The notes beneath the pieces were generated by a model. That model had not been told where the DNA came from and ran no database searches. It saw nothing but the letters and a program-made list of their open reading frames with translations. Source: Erysipelotrichaceae bacterium (GTDB taxonomy: Bacteria; Bacillota_I; Bacilli_A; Erysipelotrichales; Erysipelotrichaceae). From it: a stretch of DNA of 64,000 bases. Of this stretch, positions 30,606-39,743 are shown piece after piece; the stretch's first letter is position 1; the number at the start of each line of letters is the position of its first letter. The DNA lies in NCBI GenBank assembly GCA_017431825.1, contig JAFRKI010000009.1, forward strand, positions 147,671-211,670, read 5' to 3'. The position numbers and the translations under genes were made by a program.

Positions 30606-31745
30606 ATGAACACAAATAATATGGTAGCTATGATACTGGCTGGAGGCAGAGGTTCGCGTCTTTTTGATCTGACCAAAAGGGAAGCAAAACCGGCCGTGCA
30701 CTTCGGCGGTAAGTACCGTATCATCGACTTTCCGTTATCCAACTGTGCCAATTCCAACATCAGCACAGTCGGCGTACTGCTGCAGTATGAATCGATCCTA
30801 TTAAGTTCATATGTAGCCAATTCCAGTACCTGGGGCCTGGACATGAAGGGCGGCGGCGTTTATGCCTTATCGCCTAGAGAAAAGGACGAGTCCAACCTCT
30901 CGGTATACAAGGGAACGGCTGATGCGATCACGCAGAATATGGACTTTTTAGATAATGCGGAAGCCGAGTATGTCCTGGTGCTTTCCGGCGACCACATCTA
31001 TAAGATGAACTACGAAAGGATGCTGGAAGAACATATCGCCAACAAGGCCGATGCGACCATCGCGGTAATGGAAGTTCCTAAGAAGGAAGCCAGCCGTTTT
31101 GGCATCATGAACTGCGATGAAAAGGACCGCATCATCGAATTCGAAGAGAAACCGGCCAATCCTAAATCCAACCTGGCCAGCATGGGCATCTATATCTTCA
31201 CCTACAAGACACTGAAGAAGTTCCTGAGGGAAGATGAGAAGGCCAATTCATCCCATGACTTCGGCAAGGACATCATCCCGGCTTATCTGAATGCGGGACT
31301 GAAACTGATGGCCTACCGCTTCAAAGGCTACTGGAAGGATGTCGGTACCATCGATTCCCTGTGGGAAGCCAACATGGATCTGCTGGATGATGACAACAAG
31401 CTGAATCTCTTTGATCCGGAATGGAAGATCTATACCGGTGATAACCTGGCTTCTCCGCAGCTGATCGGATCCAAGGCCAAGATCGATCACGCCTACATAA
31501 CCCAGGGCTGTACGGTAAACGGTGAAGTTAGACACTCCGTTCTGTTTACGGATTCCAGCATCGGTGAAGGCGCCAGGGTCGTCGATTCGGTCATCATGAA
31601 CGGTGCCAAGATAGGAAAAAACGCCAGACTCTACAGATGTCTGGTTGCCGATAATGTAAGAGTGCCTGACGGCATGACTTTGGGTAAGAAAGACTCCAAA
31701 GAGATTTTACTTGTGACCAGGAAACTGGTAAGTGAGGGTGAGTAG
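30606..31745 (+). CDS. glgC: Glucose-1-phosphate adenylyltransferase
   Basis: 379 aa. It makes ADP-glucose for glycogen synthesis. [20 protein letters not shown] (about 13-32) is the pyrophosphorylase signature, with [12 protein letters not shown] and FEEKP later. The C-terminal left-handed helix region ([31 protein letters not shown]) is present. It is followed one base later by the GlgD-type paralogue, with which it normally forms a heterotetramer in Bacillota. Confidence 0.95.
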   Translation: MNTNNMVAMILAGGRGSRLFDLTKREAKPAVHFGGKYRIIDFPLSNCANSNISTVGVLLQYESILLSSYVANSSTWGLDMKGGGVYALSPREKDESNLSVYKGTADAITQNMDFLDNAEAEYVLVLSGDHIYKMNYERMLEEHIANKADATIAVMEVPKKEASRFGIMNCDEKDRIIEFEEKPANPKSNLASMGIYIFTYKTLKKFLREDEKANSSHDFGKDIIPAYLNAGLKLMAYRFKGYWKDVGTIDSLWEANMDLLDDDNKLNLFDPEWKIYTGDNLASPQLIGSKAKIDHAYITQGCTVNGEVRHSVLFTDSSIGEGARVVDSVIMNGAKIGKNARLYRCLVADNVRVPDGMTLGKKDSKEILLVTRKLVSEGE

Positions 31746-31746
31746 T

Positions 31747-32859
31747 ATGCCAAAAGCAATAGGAATCATTAACATCGAACCTTCTTACGTCAAGGTAGAA
31801 GGCATTGAAGATTTTCGTCCGATCTCTGCTTCTTCCGTTCTGGGAAGATACAGAGTCATCGATTTCATCTTATCTAATTTCACTAATTCGAATATCTACA
31901 ACATCGATGTGCAGGTCAAGAACAGACCGCGTTCGACGATCGCCCACGTCCACCGTACCGACTATAACATCAATACCAAGAAAGGCAACATCCGGATACT
32001 TTACGGCGAAAAACCGGTCCTCAACGAAGTATACAATACCGATGTGGCTTCGCTCATTTCCAACCTGGAGTACTTCATGGAGACCTCGACTCCTTATGTC
32101 ATCCTGGCTCCGTCGCATTTCATCTATATCCAGGATTTCCGGAAACTGATCGATTACCATGCCAAGAGCAATAACGACATCACCGTTCTCTATCAGAACG
32201 TCACCAAAGCCGATGAGGACTTCCTGATGTGCGATACGCTGGAACTCTCCAAGACCAAGAGAGTCATGAAGATGGCCAAGAACTACGGTGCCCATAAGCA
32301 TGCCAAGGTATCGCTGGAGACCTATATCATGAGCAGAGAGATGTTCGTTGAACTGCTGGAAGCTGCCAAGGCCATTTCCTCGCTCTATTCACTGAGCGAT
32401 ATCGTCAAGGAGAGCCTGAAGACCGTCAAGGTCGGTGCCTACTGTCATACCGGCTATGCAGCCTGTATCTCGACCTTAAGCGCCTACTACAAGGCCAGCA
32501 TGGACATCAAGAGGGAGAAGGAGCTCCACAAGATGATCAACGACGACTGGCCGATCTATACCGTGACCAACGATTCCTGTCCGACTCTTTATGAACCGGG
32601 ATCCAAGATCACCAATTCCATCGTCGGCAACGGCTGCATCATCGAGGGAACGGTCAGCAACTGCGTCATCGGCCGTAACGTCGTGATCAAGAAGGGTGCG
32701 GTCATCAAGGACAGCGTCATCATGCCTGATGCCTTCATCAATAAGGGCGTCAAGATGGAAAAGTGCGTGGTCGACAGACTGGCCATCGTCACTCATATCA
32801 AGGAACTCAAAGGTACTGTTGAACAGCCTTTGTATATAAGCAGAGGGGATAGGATCTAG
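31747..32859 (+). CDS. glgD: GlgD-type regulatory subunit of ADP-glucose pyrophosphorylase
   Basis: 370 aa from ATG 31747, preceded by GAGGGTGAG; an earlier in-frame start inside glgC is less likely. It is homologous to GlgC but the catalytic GGxGxRL loop is replaced (IEDFRPISASSVLGRYRVIDF), as in non-catalytic GlgD partners. The C-terminal hexapeptide region is clear (ITNSIVGNGCIIEGTVSNCVIG). It should stabilise and modulate GlgC. Confidence 0.94.
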   Translation: MPKAIGIINIEPSYVKVEGIEDFRPISASSVLGRYRVIDFILSNFTNSNIYNIDVQVKNRPRSTIAHVHRTDYNINTKKGNIRILYGEKPVLNEVYNTDVASLISNLEYFMETSTPYVILAPSHFIYIQDFRKLIDYHAKSNNDITVLYQNVTKADEDFLMCDTLELSKTKRVMKMAKNYGAHKHAKVSLETYIMSREMFVELLEAAKAISSLYSLSDIVKESLKTVKVGAYCHTGYAACISTLSAYYKASMDIKREKELHKMINDDWPIYTVTNDSCPTLYEPGSKITNSIVGNGCIIEGTVSNCVIGRNVVIKKGAVIKDSVIMPDAFINKGVKMEKCVVDRLAIVTHIKELKGTVEQPLYISRGDRI

Positions 32860-32861
32860 AC

Positions 32862-34301
32862 ATGAAAAAAGTTCTGTTTGCGGCATTTGAATCACTGCCT
32901 TTCATCAAGACCGGCGGACTGGCCGACGTCGTCTATGCCTTGCCTAAGGCACTGGACAAGGAGAAGTTCGAAGTAAGGGTCGTAATTCCTTTATTCAAGA
33001 AGATCAAGGAAAGATACTACGATTCCCTGTATTTCGTCGACCACATCTACGTCAATTCCGGCTACATCAACGAAGAAGCCAACATCTATTCATGTTTCAA
33101 CGAAGGCATCGAATACCTGATGATCGAAAACGACCGTTTCTTTTACCGTGATGAGATCTACGGCTTCAATGACGACGTCCAGAGATTCTGCTTCTTTAAT
33201 GTGGCCGTCATGGAGATGATGATCAAGCTGGATTACTATCCGGACATCATCCACACCCATGATTATCATACGGCAGTCATTCCGGCCTTATGCAAACTCA
33301 GATACAATGCCATCGAAGCAATCAGAAACATCAAACATGTCTTTACCATCCACAACCTCGTCTATCAGGGGATCTATGACAAGCAGGTCCTCTTTGATTA
33401 TCTCGCTTTTGAATACAGATACTATGAAGACGGAACCATCCGTTTCAACGATTCCTGCAACTTCATGAAGATCGGCATCGTAACGGCCGATGTCGTTACC
33501 ACTGTTTCCAAGACCTATGCCTATGAGATCCAGTCGCCGCAGTTCGGCGAGAATCTGGATGTCATCTTAAGATACAGAAAGGATGATCTTTACGGCATCG
33601 TCAACGGCATCGACGAATCGCTGTTCGACCCGGCTACCGATAAGATAGCCCAGAACTATACCATCAGAAACTATCTCAAGGGCAAGGCCGCCAATAAGGC
33701 TTCCTTGCAGAGAGAACTGGGTCTGGCGGAAGACCCTGATGCCCTGCTGGTCGGCATGGTTTCCCGTCTGACTTTCCAGAAAGGTGCGGAACTGCTGGCT
33801 CAGACCTACAACGAAATGCTGAGCAGACACGTACAGATCGTGGTTCTGGGAACCGGTGAATCCAAGTACGAATATGCCTTCAGGATGATGGAAGACCAGC
33901 ACCGCGGACAGGCCGTCTTCTATTGCGGATATAACGAAGCCCTGGCTCATTCGATCTATGCGGGCATCGACATGCTGCTGATGCCTTCGCTGTTCGAACC
34001 GTGCGGCATATCCCAGCTGATCGCCATGCGTTACGGTACCTTACCGCTGGTAAGAGAGACGGGCGGCTTAAAGGATACGGTCGAACCATACAACTGGTAT
34101 GAAAAGACCGGCAGGGGCTTTACCTTCGGTCCTTACAACGCCTGGGACATGATGCAGGTCTTCAATATCGCTTATGACCTCTACTTCAATAATCCTAAGG
34201 ACTGGCGCAATCTCATGCGTAACGCCATGAATTATGACGTTTCCTTTGAGAAGTCAGCCAGGGAATACGAAGATCTCTATACAAGGGTACTTGAAAGATG
34301 A
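32862..34301 (+). CDS. glgA: Glycogen synthase (ADP-glucose type, GT5)
   Basis: 479 aa. It extends alpha-1,4-glucan from ADP-glucose. KTGGLADVVYALPKAL (16-31) is the ADP-binding signature. THDYHTAVIPAL, VFTIHNLVYQG, NGIDESLFDP, VSRLTFQKG and the C-terminal MPSLFEPCGISQLIAMRYGTLP with the retaining-GT Glu are intact. It lies two bases after glgD and overlaps glgB by four. Confidence 0.95.
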   Translation: MKKVLFAAFESLPFIKTGGLADVVYALPKALDKEKFEVRVVIPLFKKIKERYYDSLYFVDHIYVNSGYINEEANIYSCFNEGIEYLMIENDRFFYRDEIYGFNDDVQRFCFFNVAVMEMMIKLDYYPDIIHTHDYHTAVIPALCKLRYNAIEAIRNIKHVFTIHNLVYQGIYDKQVLFDYLAFEYRYYEDGTIRFNDSCNFMKIGIVTADVVTTVSKTYAYEIQSPQFGENLDVILRYRKDDLYGIVNGIDESLFDPATDKIAQNYTIRNYLKGKAANKASLQRELGLAEDPDALLVGMVSRLTFQKGAELLAQTYNEMLSRHVQIVVLGTGESKYEYAFRMMEDQHRGQAVFYCGYNEALAHSIYAGIDMLLMPSLFEPCGISQLIAMRYGTLPLVRETGGLKDTVEPYNWYEKTGRGFTFGPYNAWDMMQVFNIAYDLYFNNPKDWRNLMRNAMNYDVSFEKSAREYEDLYTRVLER

Positions 34302-36193
34302 TAAAGAAATACGACGAGTTCTTTAAAGGCTATGAACTGGAAGCCTATGATCTTTTCGGCAGCCGCCGCAAGGACAGGGGCGTTGAATTCACCGTCTGGG
34401 CACCTCATGCCTGTAAGGTTGAAGTTTTTACTTCCCGCAACTGGCAGGAATTCTTTCCTCTGGAAAAGATCGATGAAAGAGGCATCTGGCAGACCTTCGT
34501 TGACGACATGCAGCCGATCTATGTCTACCGTTACCGCATCTGGAAGGACGAGTATAACTTCGTTGACAAGTCCGATCCTTATGCCTATCAGTTTGAAAAA
34601 AGGCCGGCCAATGCGTCTATCATCTATGACCTGAATTACTTTACCTTTAACGATAACGATTTTCTCAATAAACGTGATGTCGGCTACGACAAGCCGATGA
34701 ACATCTATGAGATCCATCTCAACGGCTTCACCAAGAGCGAATACGAAGACTTCACTACTTACCGGTCACTGAAGGAGACGCTGATCCCTTATCTCAAGGA
34801 TATGGGCTACAACTACGTGGAATTCATGCCGGTATTCGAACATCCGTATGACGGCTCCTGGGGCTACCAGGCGACCGGTTTCTTCGGTACCACTTCAAGA
34901 TACGGCACGCCTTACGATCTGATGGATCTGGTCAATGAACTGCATAATAACGGCATCGGCGTCCTGCTGGATGTCGTTTACGTCCACTTTGCGCCTGACG
35001 GCTTTGCGCTGGTCAACTTTGACGGTCAGCCGTGTTATGAATACAGGGAAGCCCATCTGGCCAAGTCGGAATGGGGAACTTACTGTTTTGACCTGACTTC
35101 GGGTCCGGTAGTATCCTTCCTGATGTCAAGCGCCAACTTCTTCCTGCAGAAGATGCATTTTGACGGTCTGAGATTCGATGCGGTAAGCCATCTCATCTAT
35201 CACCAGGGCAATAAGAACCTCGGTGACAATGTTGCGGGCAGGGACTTCCTAAGAAGGATCACCCATCACCTGAAATCGATCCATCCGCAGTGCATCCTGA
35301 TCGCAGAAGACTCCACGGATTTCCAGGACGTCACCAAGCCTACCAAGTACGGGGGGCTGGGATTCGACTATAAATGGGATCTGGGCTGGATGAACGATAC
35401 GCTCAAGTACTATGCGATGGATCCGGTCTATAAGCAGTATCATCACAACTCCCTTACTTTCTCGATGGCTTACTTCTATTCCGAGAGGTTCATCCTGCCG
35501 TTCTCGCATGATGAGGTCGTCCATTCCAAGAAGACCATCATCGACAAGATGTGGGGCGACTATGAAACCAAGTTCAGACTTTGCCGCAACCTCTTCGTCT
35601 ATATGTATACCCATCCGGGCAAGAAGCTCAACTTCGAAGGCAACGAACTGGCCATGTTCAGGGAATTCGACGAAAGGAAGGAGCTGGACTGGTTCCTGCT
35701 GAAGTATCCGCTGCACGATTCCTTCAAGCGTTTTATGAGAGACCTGTCGATGATCTACCTGAATCATCCGGCATTCTACAGAGGCGATTACAGCTATGAA
35801 TACTTCAAGTGGATCGATGCGGACAACTATCAGCAGTCGATCTATTCCTACTACCGTTATGACGATCACAACTGCTTCGTTACCGTGCTCAACATGACGC
35901 CTAACGAGTATGTGGATTACAGGGTAGGTGTTCCGTTCAGGGGCGTCTATTATGAACTGATCAATTCGGAAAAGGACATCTATTCCGGCTGCAACATGTG
36001 CAACTTCGAACCGGTCAGATCCAGCAAGGTCAAGGCCAACAACCTTTCGGACAGCATCAAGATCACCATCGCTCCGTATGCGGCAATAATATTTCGCGTC
36101 AGAGTGACCAGGGAGAAACTGGAAAAGTACCGTAATCCGAAGATCATAAAGCCAAAAGAGAAGTGCATCGAAGCATGCGCCAAGGAGAAATAG
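34298..36193 (+). CDS. glgB: 1,4-alpha-glucan branching enzyme (GH13)
   Basis: 631 aa. It creates alpha-1,6 branches in glycogen. An N-terminal CBM48 domain (GVEFTVWAPHACKVEVF, about 28-44) leads into the barrel with the GH13 regions DVVYVHFA, DGLRFDAVSH (nucleophile Asp, about 293), IAEDST (acid Glu, about 337) and LPFSHDEVVHSK (about 398-409). The usual HED/HSHD-type pattern is kept. It ends the glycogen operon before a strong terminator. Confidence 0.94.
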   Translation: MIKKYDEFFKGYELEAYDLFGSRRKDRGVEFTVWAPHACKVEVFTSRNWQEFFPLEKIDERGIWQTFVDDMQPIYVYRYRIWKDEYNFVDKSDPYAYQFEKRPANASIIYDLNYFTFNDNDFLNKRDVGYDKPMNIYEIHLNGFTKSEYEDFTTYRSLKETLIPYLKDMGYNYVEFMPVFEHPYDGSWGYQATGFFGTTSRYGTPYDLMDLVNELHNNGIGVLLDVVYVHFAPDGFALVNFDGQPCYEYREAHLAKSEWGTYCFDLTSGPVVSFLMSSANFFLQKMHFDGLRFDAVSHLIYHQGNKNLGDNVAGRDFLRRITHHLKSIHPQCILIAEDSTDFQDVTKPTKYGGLGFDYKWDLGWMNDTLKYYAMDPVYKQYHHNSLTFSMAYFYSERFILPFSHDEVVHSKKTIIDKMWGDYETKFRLCRNLFVYMYTHPGKKLNFEGNELAMFREFDERKELDWFLLKYPLHDSFKRFMRDLSMIYLNHPAFYRGDYSYEYFKWIDADNYQQSIYSYYRYDDHNCFVTVLNMTPNEYVDYRVGVPFRGVYYELINSEKDIYSGCNMCNFEPVRSSKVKANNLSDSIKITIAPYAAIIFRVRVTREKLEKYRNPKIIKPKEKCIEACAKEK

Positions 36194-36196
36194 AAT

Positions 36197-36222
36197 AAAA
36201 AGCAGGAAAGACCTGCTTTTTT
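36197..36222 (+). terminator. Terminator of the glycogen operon
   Basis: AAAAGCAGG (36198-36206), loop AAAGA, CCTGCTTTT and further T-residues to 36222. The stop codon of glgB lies just before it. Confidence 0.9.
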
Positions 36223-36257
36223 AAATGTTTCGTAAAAGATGCGGGTATTTACACAGG

Positions 36258-36266
36258 TGTTAAAAT
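36258..36266 (+). promoter_or_regulatory. Extended -10 promoter of the PPC-domain gene, leaderless layout
   Basis: TGTTAAAAT (36258-36266) ends exactly six bases before ATG 36273. There is no Shine-Dalgarno and no room for one. Confidence 0.6.
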
Positions 36267-36272
36267 ATACTT

Positions 36273-36680
36273 ATGAAAGAATTCTGTCACAGACTCACAA
36301 GAGGAGCTGACCTCAAGGAAAGCATCGAAGGTATCTGCAGGGACAACGGTTTCGATACGGCCGTGGTCTTAAGCGCCGTAGGCTGCCTTTCAAAGACCCA
36401 TGTGCGGCTGGCGAAAGCCATAAATGAAGTCGAAGTCGAAGAGGACTTTGAGATCGTCTCGCTTACCGGTACGGTGTCCAAGGGTGAAGCCCATCTGCAT
36501 ATCTCCCTGTCCGATGAGATCGGAAACGTCTTCGGCGGACATCTTAAGGAAGGCTGTATCGTCAATACGACCTGCGAACTGGTGCTGGGCGTACTGGAGG
36601 AATATGGCAGTAAAAGAGAATTTGACAGAGAAACAGGATATGACGAAATAATATTCGAAAAGGAGATAGATCATGATTAA
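36273..36680 (+). CDS. PPC/DUF296-domain protein
   Basis: 135 aa covering a single PPC (DUF296) domain. RLTRGADLKESIEGICRDNGFDTAVVLSAVGCLSKTHVRLA, then FEIVSLTGTVSK, HLHISLSD and GGHLKEGCIVNTTCELVLG. This trimeric fold is found alone in bacteria or fused to AT-hooks in plants, and some members bind nucleotide or metal; the bacterial role is unclear. The end overlaps the start of a CobW-type GTPase by eight bases, so the two are coupled and may share a metal-related function. Confidence 0.85.
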   Translation: MKEFCHRLTRGADLKESIEGICRDNGFDTAVVLSAVGCLSKTHVRLAKAINEVEVEEDFEIVSLTGTVSKGEAHLHISLSDEIGNVFGGHLKEGCIVNTTCELVLGVLEEYGSKREFDRETGYDEIIFEKEIDHD

Positions 36681-37653
36681 TGTTTACATCGTTTCGGGCT
36701 TTCTGGGAGCCGGCAAGACGACCTTTATCCAGAAGCTTTTGAAGGAAAAGAGATTCGAGAAGGTAATGCTGCTGGAAAACGAATTCGGTGAAGTCGGTGT
36801 CGACGGAGCCTTCTTCGACAAGGCCTTAAGCATCAGGGAAATAAACAACGGCTGCATCTGCTGCTCACTGCAGGGCGATTTCGAGAGCGCTCTGGAAGAA
36901 ATAGAGGAGATGGACGTGACGGACCTCATCATCGAACCTTCAGGTGTCGGCAAGCTTTCCGAGATCCTTAATGTCGTGAATGAAGACGATGATTTCCGGG
37001 TGGTGTCCCATATCTGCATCGTCGACGTCAAGACCTGCAGGAAGTATCATAAGAACTTCAAAGAGTATTTCGATGACCAGGTCAAGGCCGCCAATGCGGT
37101 GATCCTTTCCCATACCGACGTGAGCGATGAAGAAAGTATCGAAGAAGCCAGAAAGATCGTCAGGGAAATAAACGACCACGTGACCATCCTTGACAGGCAC
37201 ATCGAAGATTATCCGATCGATGAACTCCTGGATCTAATCGTTGCGGGTCATATCGAATTCGAGCATCATAATCACGATGACGAAGACGAAGGACACGATC
37301 ATGAACATCATCATGATCATGAACATCACCACGATCATGATCATGAGCATCATCACCATCATCACCACCACGGCGACGCTGACGATGATGACGAAGACGA
37401 GATCTTCAAGAACCAGATCATCAGACCTGAATACGTATTCACCAGGGAAGAACTGGAAAAGATCCTCAGCAATGTGGATGATGACATCATCAGGATCAAG
37501 GGCTATGTCCATGGCAAGGACGGCACCCTTTACGTGAATTATGTCCTGAACGAATACAATATCTACGCCGGCGAAAACAGATCCGATACCCTGATCTCCA
37601 TCATCGGCACGGTCATCGACAGAGAGAAGTATAAAGAGGCCTTCCATGGATAG
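36673..37653 (+). CDS. CobW/YjiA-type GTPase with a histidine-rich metal-binding segment
   Basis: 326 aa of the G3E family of metal chaperone GTPases. Walker A is GFLGAGKTT (9-17). The metal-binding motif is CICC (about 62-65, NNGCICCS), Walker B/switch is IEPSGVG (about 83), and the specificity loop is LSHTD. Residues ~196-240 consist mostly of His, Asp and Glu (HEHHHDHEHHHDH), probably a zinc or other metal store. The C-terminal CobW_C domain follows. It is sandwiched between a PPC-domain gene and a second CobW-like gene, overlapping both. Confidence 0.92.
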   Translation: MINVYIVSGFLGAGKTTFIQKLLKEKRFEKVMLLENEFGEVGVDGAFFDKALSIREINNGCICCSLQGDFESALEEIEEMDVTDLIIEPSGVGKLSEILNVVNEDDDFRVVSHICIVDVKTCRKYHKNFKEYFDDQVKAANAVILSHTDVSDEESIEEARKIVREINDHVTILDRHIEDYPIDELLDLIVAGHIEFEHHNHDDEDEGHDHEHHHDHEHHHDHDHEHHHHHHHHGDADDDDEDEIFKNQIIRPEYVFTREELEKILSNVDDDIIRIKGYVHGKDGTLYVNYVLNEYNIYAGENRSDTLISIIGTVIDREKYKEAFHG

Positions 37654-38557
37654 ACCGATATATGTGGTAACGGGCTTTCTCGATTCGGGAAAGACCATGT
37701 CCATCAAAAGAACGCTGGTCGATCCCCGTTTTACGGAAGAGGAGAGGACGCTGATCCTCTGTTTTGAGGAAGGCGATGAAGTCTATGAAGAAGCCTTTTT
37801 AAAGGCTACCAGAAGCGAAGTCGAATATCTCGACTACAAGGATTTCAATAAAGACGTCATTAACGATCTGGATAAGAAGCATGGTCATCCGGACCGTATC
37901 TTCATCGAGTTCAACGGCATGGACGATGACAGGACACTGCTCAACATGGAACTGCCGGGAGGCTGGGAATTCGCCCAGATGATCTGTCTTATCGATGCCT
38001 CAAAGTTCAGACTGCATGTCGCCAACATGGCCCAGTTCATGTTCAACCACGTTTCTTCGACGGAAATCGTGGTCCTCAACCGTTATGAAGGCCAGGATTT
38101 CCGCTACCTCAGGAACAACATCAAGTCCATGAATCAGGGTGCCATGATAAGTCTGGAAGACGAAAACGGCATCATGCACGATCTGCCGGTCGACGATCTC
38201 TTCGATCCGGATAATCTGAACATCTCCGATGCGGATTACGGTCTTTTCTGCATGGACGTTACCGATAACTGCGACCGTTATCTGAATAAGGAAATAAAGT
38301 TCAACGGTTTCTTCCTGGAGACCGTGAAAGGCGATTGTGTCTTCGGCAGATATGCGATGGTCTGCTGTGCCAATGACCTGCAGTGTCTGGCCATCAGGGT
38401 AAAGGGTCTCAAAGACGTCCTGATCCTTGGTGAGTATTATCATATCGAAGGTACTTTGAAAGCGGAAAAAGCCCGCGGTTATTATATGCTGTACGTCGAA
38501 GGCAAGAGCGCCAGAAAGATCGACAAGCCGGCAGAGGAGTATGTAAGTTTCAGCTGA
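37646..38557 (+). CDS. CobW-like GTPase fused to a DUF1980-like domain
   Basis: 303 aa. The N-terminal ~190 residues resemble a G3E GTPase with Walker A GFLDSGKT (10-17), but the CxCC metal motif of its neighbour is missing and IEPSG is replaced by IEFNG. The C-terminal ~110 residues (KEIKFNGFFLE, FGRYAMVCCANDLQCLAIRVKG, YYHIEGTL) resemble the C-terminal domain of DUF1980/TIGR03943 (YcgQ-like) proteins, which in other genomes sit beside CobW genes and a permease. I infer a fused accessory of a metal-handling system. The overlap with the upstream GTPase suggests a complex. Confidence 0.75.
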   Translation: MDRPIYVVTGFLDSGKTMSIKRTLVDPRFTEEERTLILCFEEGDEVYEEAFLKATRSEVEYLDYKDFNKDVINDLDKKHGHPDRIFIEFNGMDDDRTLLNMELPGGWEFAQMICLIDASKFRLHVANMAQFMFNHVSSTEIVVLNRYEGQDFRYLRNNIKSMNQGAMISLEDENGIMHDLPVDDLFDPDNLNISDADYGLFCMDVTDNCDRYLNKEIKFNGFFLETVKGDCVFGRYAMVCCANDLQCLAIRVKGLKDVLILGEYYHIEGTLKAEKARGYYMLYVEGKSARKIDKPAEEYVSFS

Positions 38558-39690
38558 TGTCACTGTTTAGTCTGTTTTTAGAAGGAATACTGTCGTTCTT
38601 ATCGCCATGCGTTCTGCCGCTGGTTCCTTTATACATGTCCTATCTTTCGGTAAACGGCAGGGAAACGGATGAAGAAGGAAACGTAAAGTATAATACCTTA
38701 AGAGTCTTTCTGATGACGGTCTTTTTCGTACTGGGAATAAGCGTCATCTTCCTGATCCTGGCCTTATCGGTAAATGCCATCAGGCCTTTCATCGAAGACT
38801 ACAAGGAAGTGATAGCGATAGTCGGCGGTACGCTGATCATCGTCTTCGGGCTGCATGAAACAGGCATCATCCATATCAATGTCCTGGATTATGAAAAGAG
38901 ACTGAATATGGATGTGGATACCTCGAAGATGACCTATCTCAAGGCTTTCATCCTCGGCTTCCTGTTTTCCTTTGCCTGGAGCCCCTGCATCGGACCGATG
39001 CTGGCAAGTGCCATCCTGATCGCTTCCACACAGAGCTACGGTGCCTTATACATCCTGGTCTATGCCTTAGGACTCATCATCCCGTTCCTGATAACCGGTC
39101 TGGCAACTTCCTTTGTCCTTAACTTCATCAGGAATAAAAAGAACGTCCTTAAGTATGTTATGGTCATAGCCGGCGTCATCATGATCATCTACGGCGGCTA
39201 CATGATAAAGGAAGCAGCTGCGGAAATAAAGGTCAGAAATACCGTAAGCGAAGGCAGTGAGAACGACAGCATCTACCTGCCGAAAGCCGTTTATACCGAT
39301 CAGAACGGCAATACTGTAGATCTTGACGATTACAAAGGAAAGTATGTAGTGCTTAACTTTACTACTACCTGGTGCGGGTACTGCGAAGCGGAGATACCGG
39401 CGTATCTTGAGTTCGCGGAAAAGGGCGAAGATTACGTATGCTTCTATGTGATGTCGCCTTTAACCAGCGGCGTCAGCAAAGATGAGATCATCGGATACGC
39501 CAATGCGCATGAGATAAATATCCCGGTGATCATTGACGAAGACAACGTTCTTTACGGTCTTTGCGATCCAGGCGGATATCCGACCCTGTTCGTAGCGGAC
39601 AAGGAAGGGAAGATGCTGGGCTATATCTCAGGAGCACTTGACGGCGACGGCCTTGACCAGGTAATGGAAACGGCCAGATCATATGAATAA
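38557..39690 (+). CDS. CcdA-type membrane protein fused to a TlpA-like thioredoxin
   Basis: 377 aa. About six or seven membrane helices in 1-225 form a CcdA/DsbD-beta domain, with conserved cysteines in SPCVLPLVP (about 17-25) and AWSPCIGPM (about 140-148). A C-terminal thioredoxin-like domain (about 240-377) carries WCGYC (about 271-275). The fusion would pass electrons from the cytoplasm to an extracytoplasmic thioredoxin for disulphide reduction or methionine sulphoxide repair. Its start overlaps the stop of the preceding gene. Confidence 0.9.
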   Translation: MSLFSLFLEGILSFLSPCVLPLVPLYMSYLSVNGRETDEEGNVKYNTLRVFLMTVFFVLGISVIFLILALSVNAIRPFIEDYKEVIAIVGGTLIIVFGLHETGIIHINVLDYEKRLNMDVDTSKMTYLKAFILGFLFSFAWSPCIGPMLASAILIASTQSYGALYILVYALGLIIPFLITGLATSFVLNFIRNKKNVLKYVMVIAGVIMIIYGGYMIKEAAAEIKVRNTVSEGSENDSIYLPKAVYTDQNGNTVDLDDYKGKYVVLNFTTTWCGYCEAEIPAYLEFAEKGEDYVCFYVMSPLTSGVSKDEIIGYANAHEINIPVIIDEDNVLYGLCDPGGYPTLFVADKEGKMLGYISGALDGDGLDQVMETARSYE

Positions 39691-39691
39691 G

Positions 39692-39715
39692 AAAAGCTGC
39701 ATTACTGCAGCTTTT
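39692..39715 (+). terminator. Terminator after the CcdA-thioredoxin gene
   Basis: AAAAGCTGC (39692-39700), six-base loop, GCAGCTTTT (39707-39715). A/T symmetry allows use for the convergent tuf gene too. Confidence 0.85.
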
Positions 39716-39743
39716 AATATGTTTGATTAATCAATTAGTATAA

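Noticed and set aside
37258..37390. His-rich stretch as a tandem-repeat artefact
   Set aside because: The frame continues into a normal CobW C-terminal domain, and His-rich tracts are common in this family.
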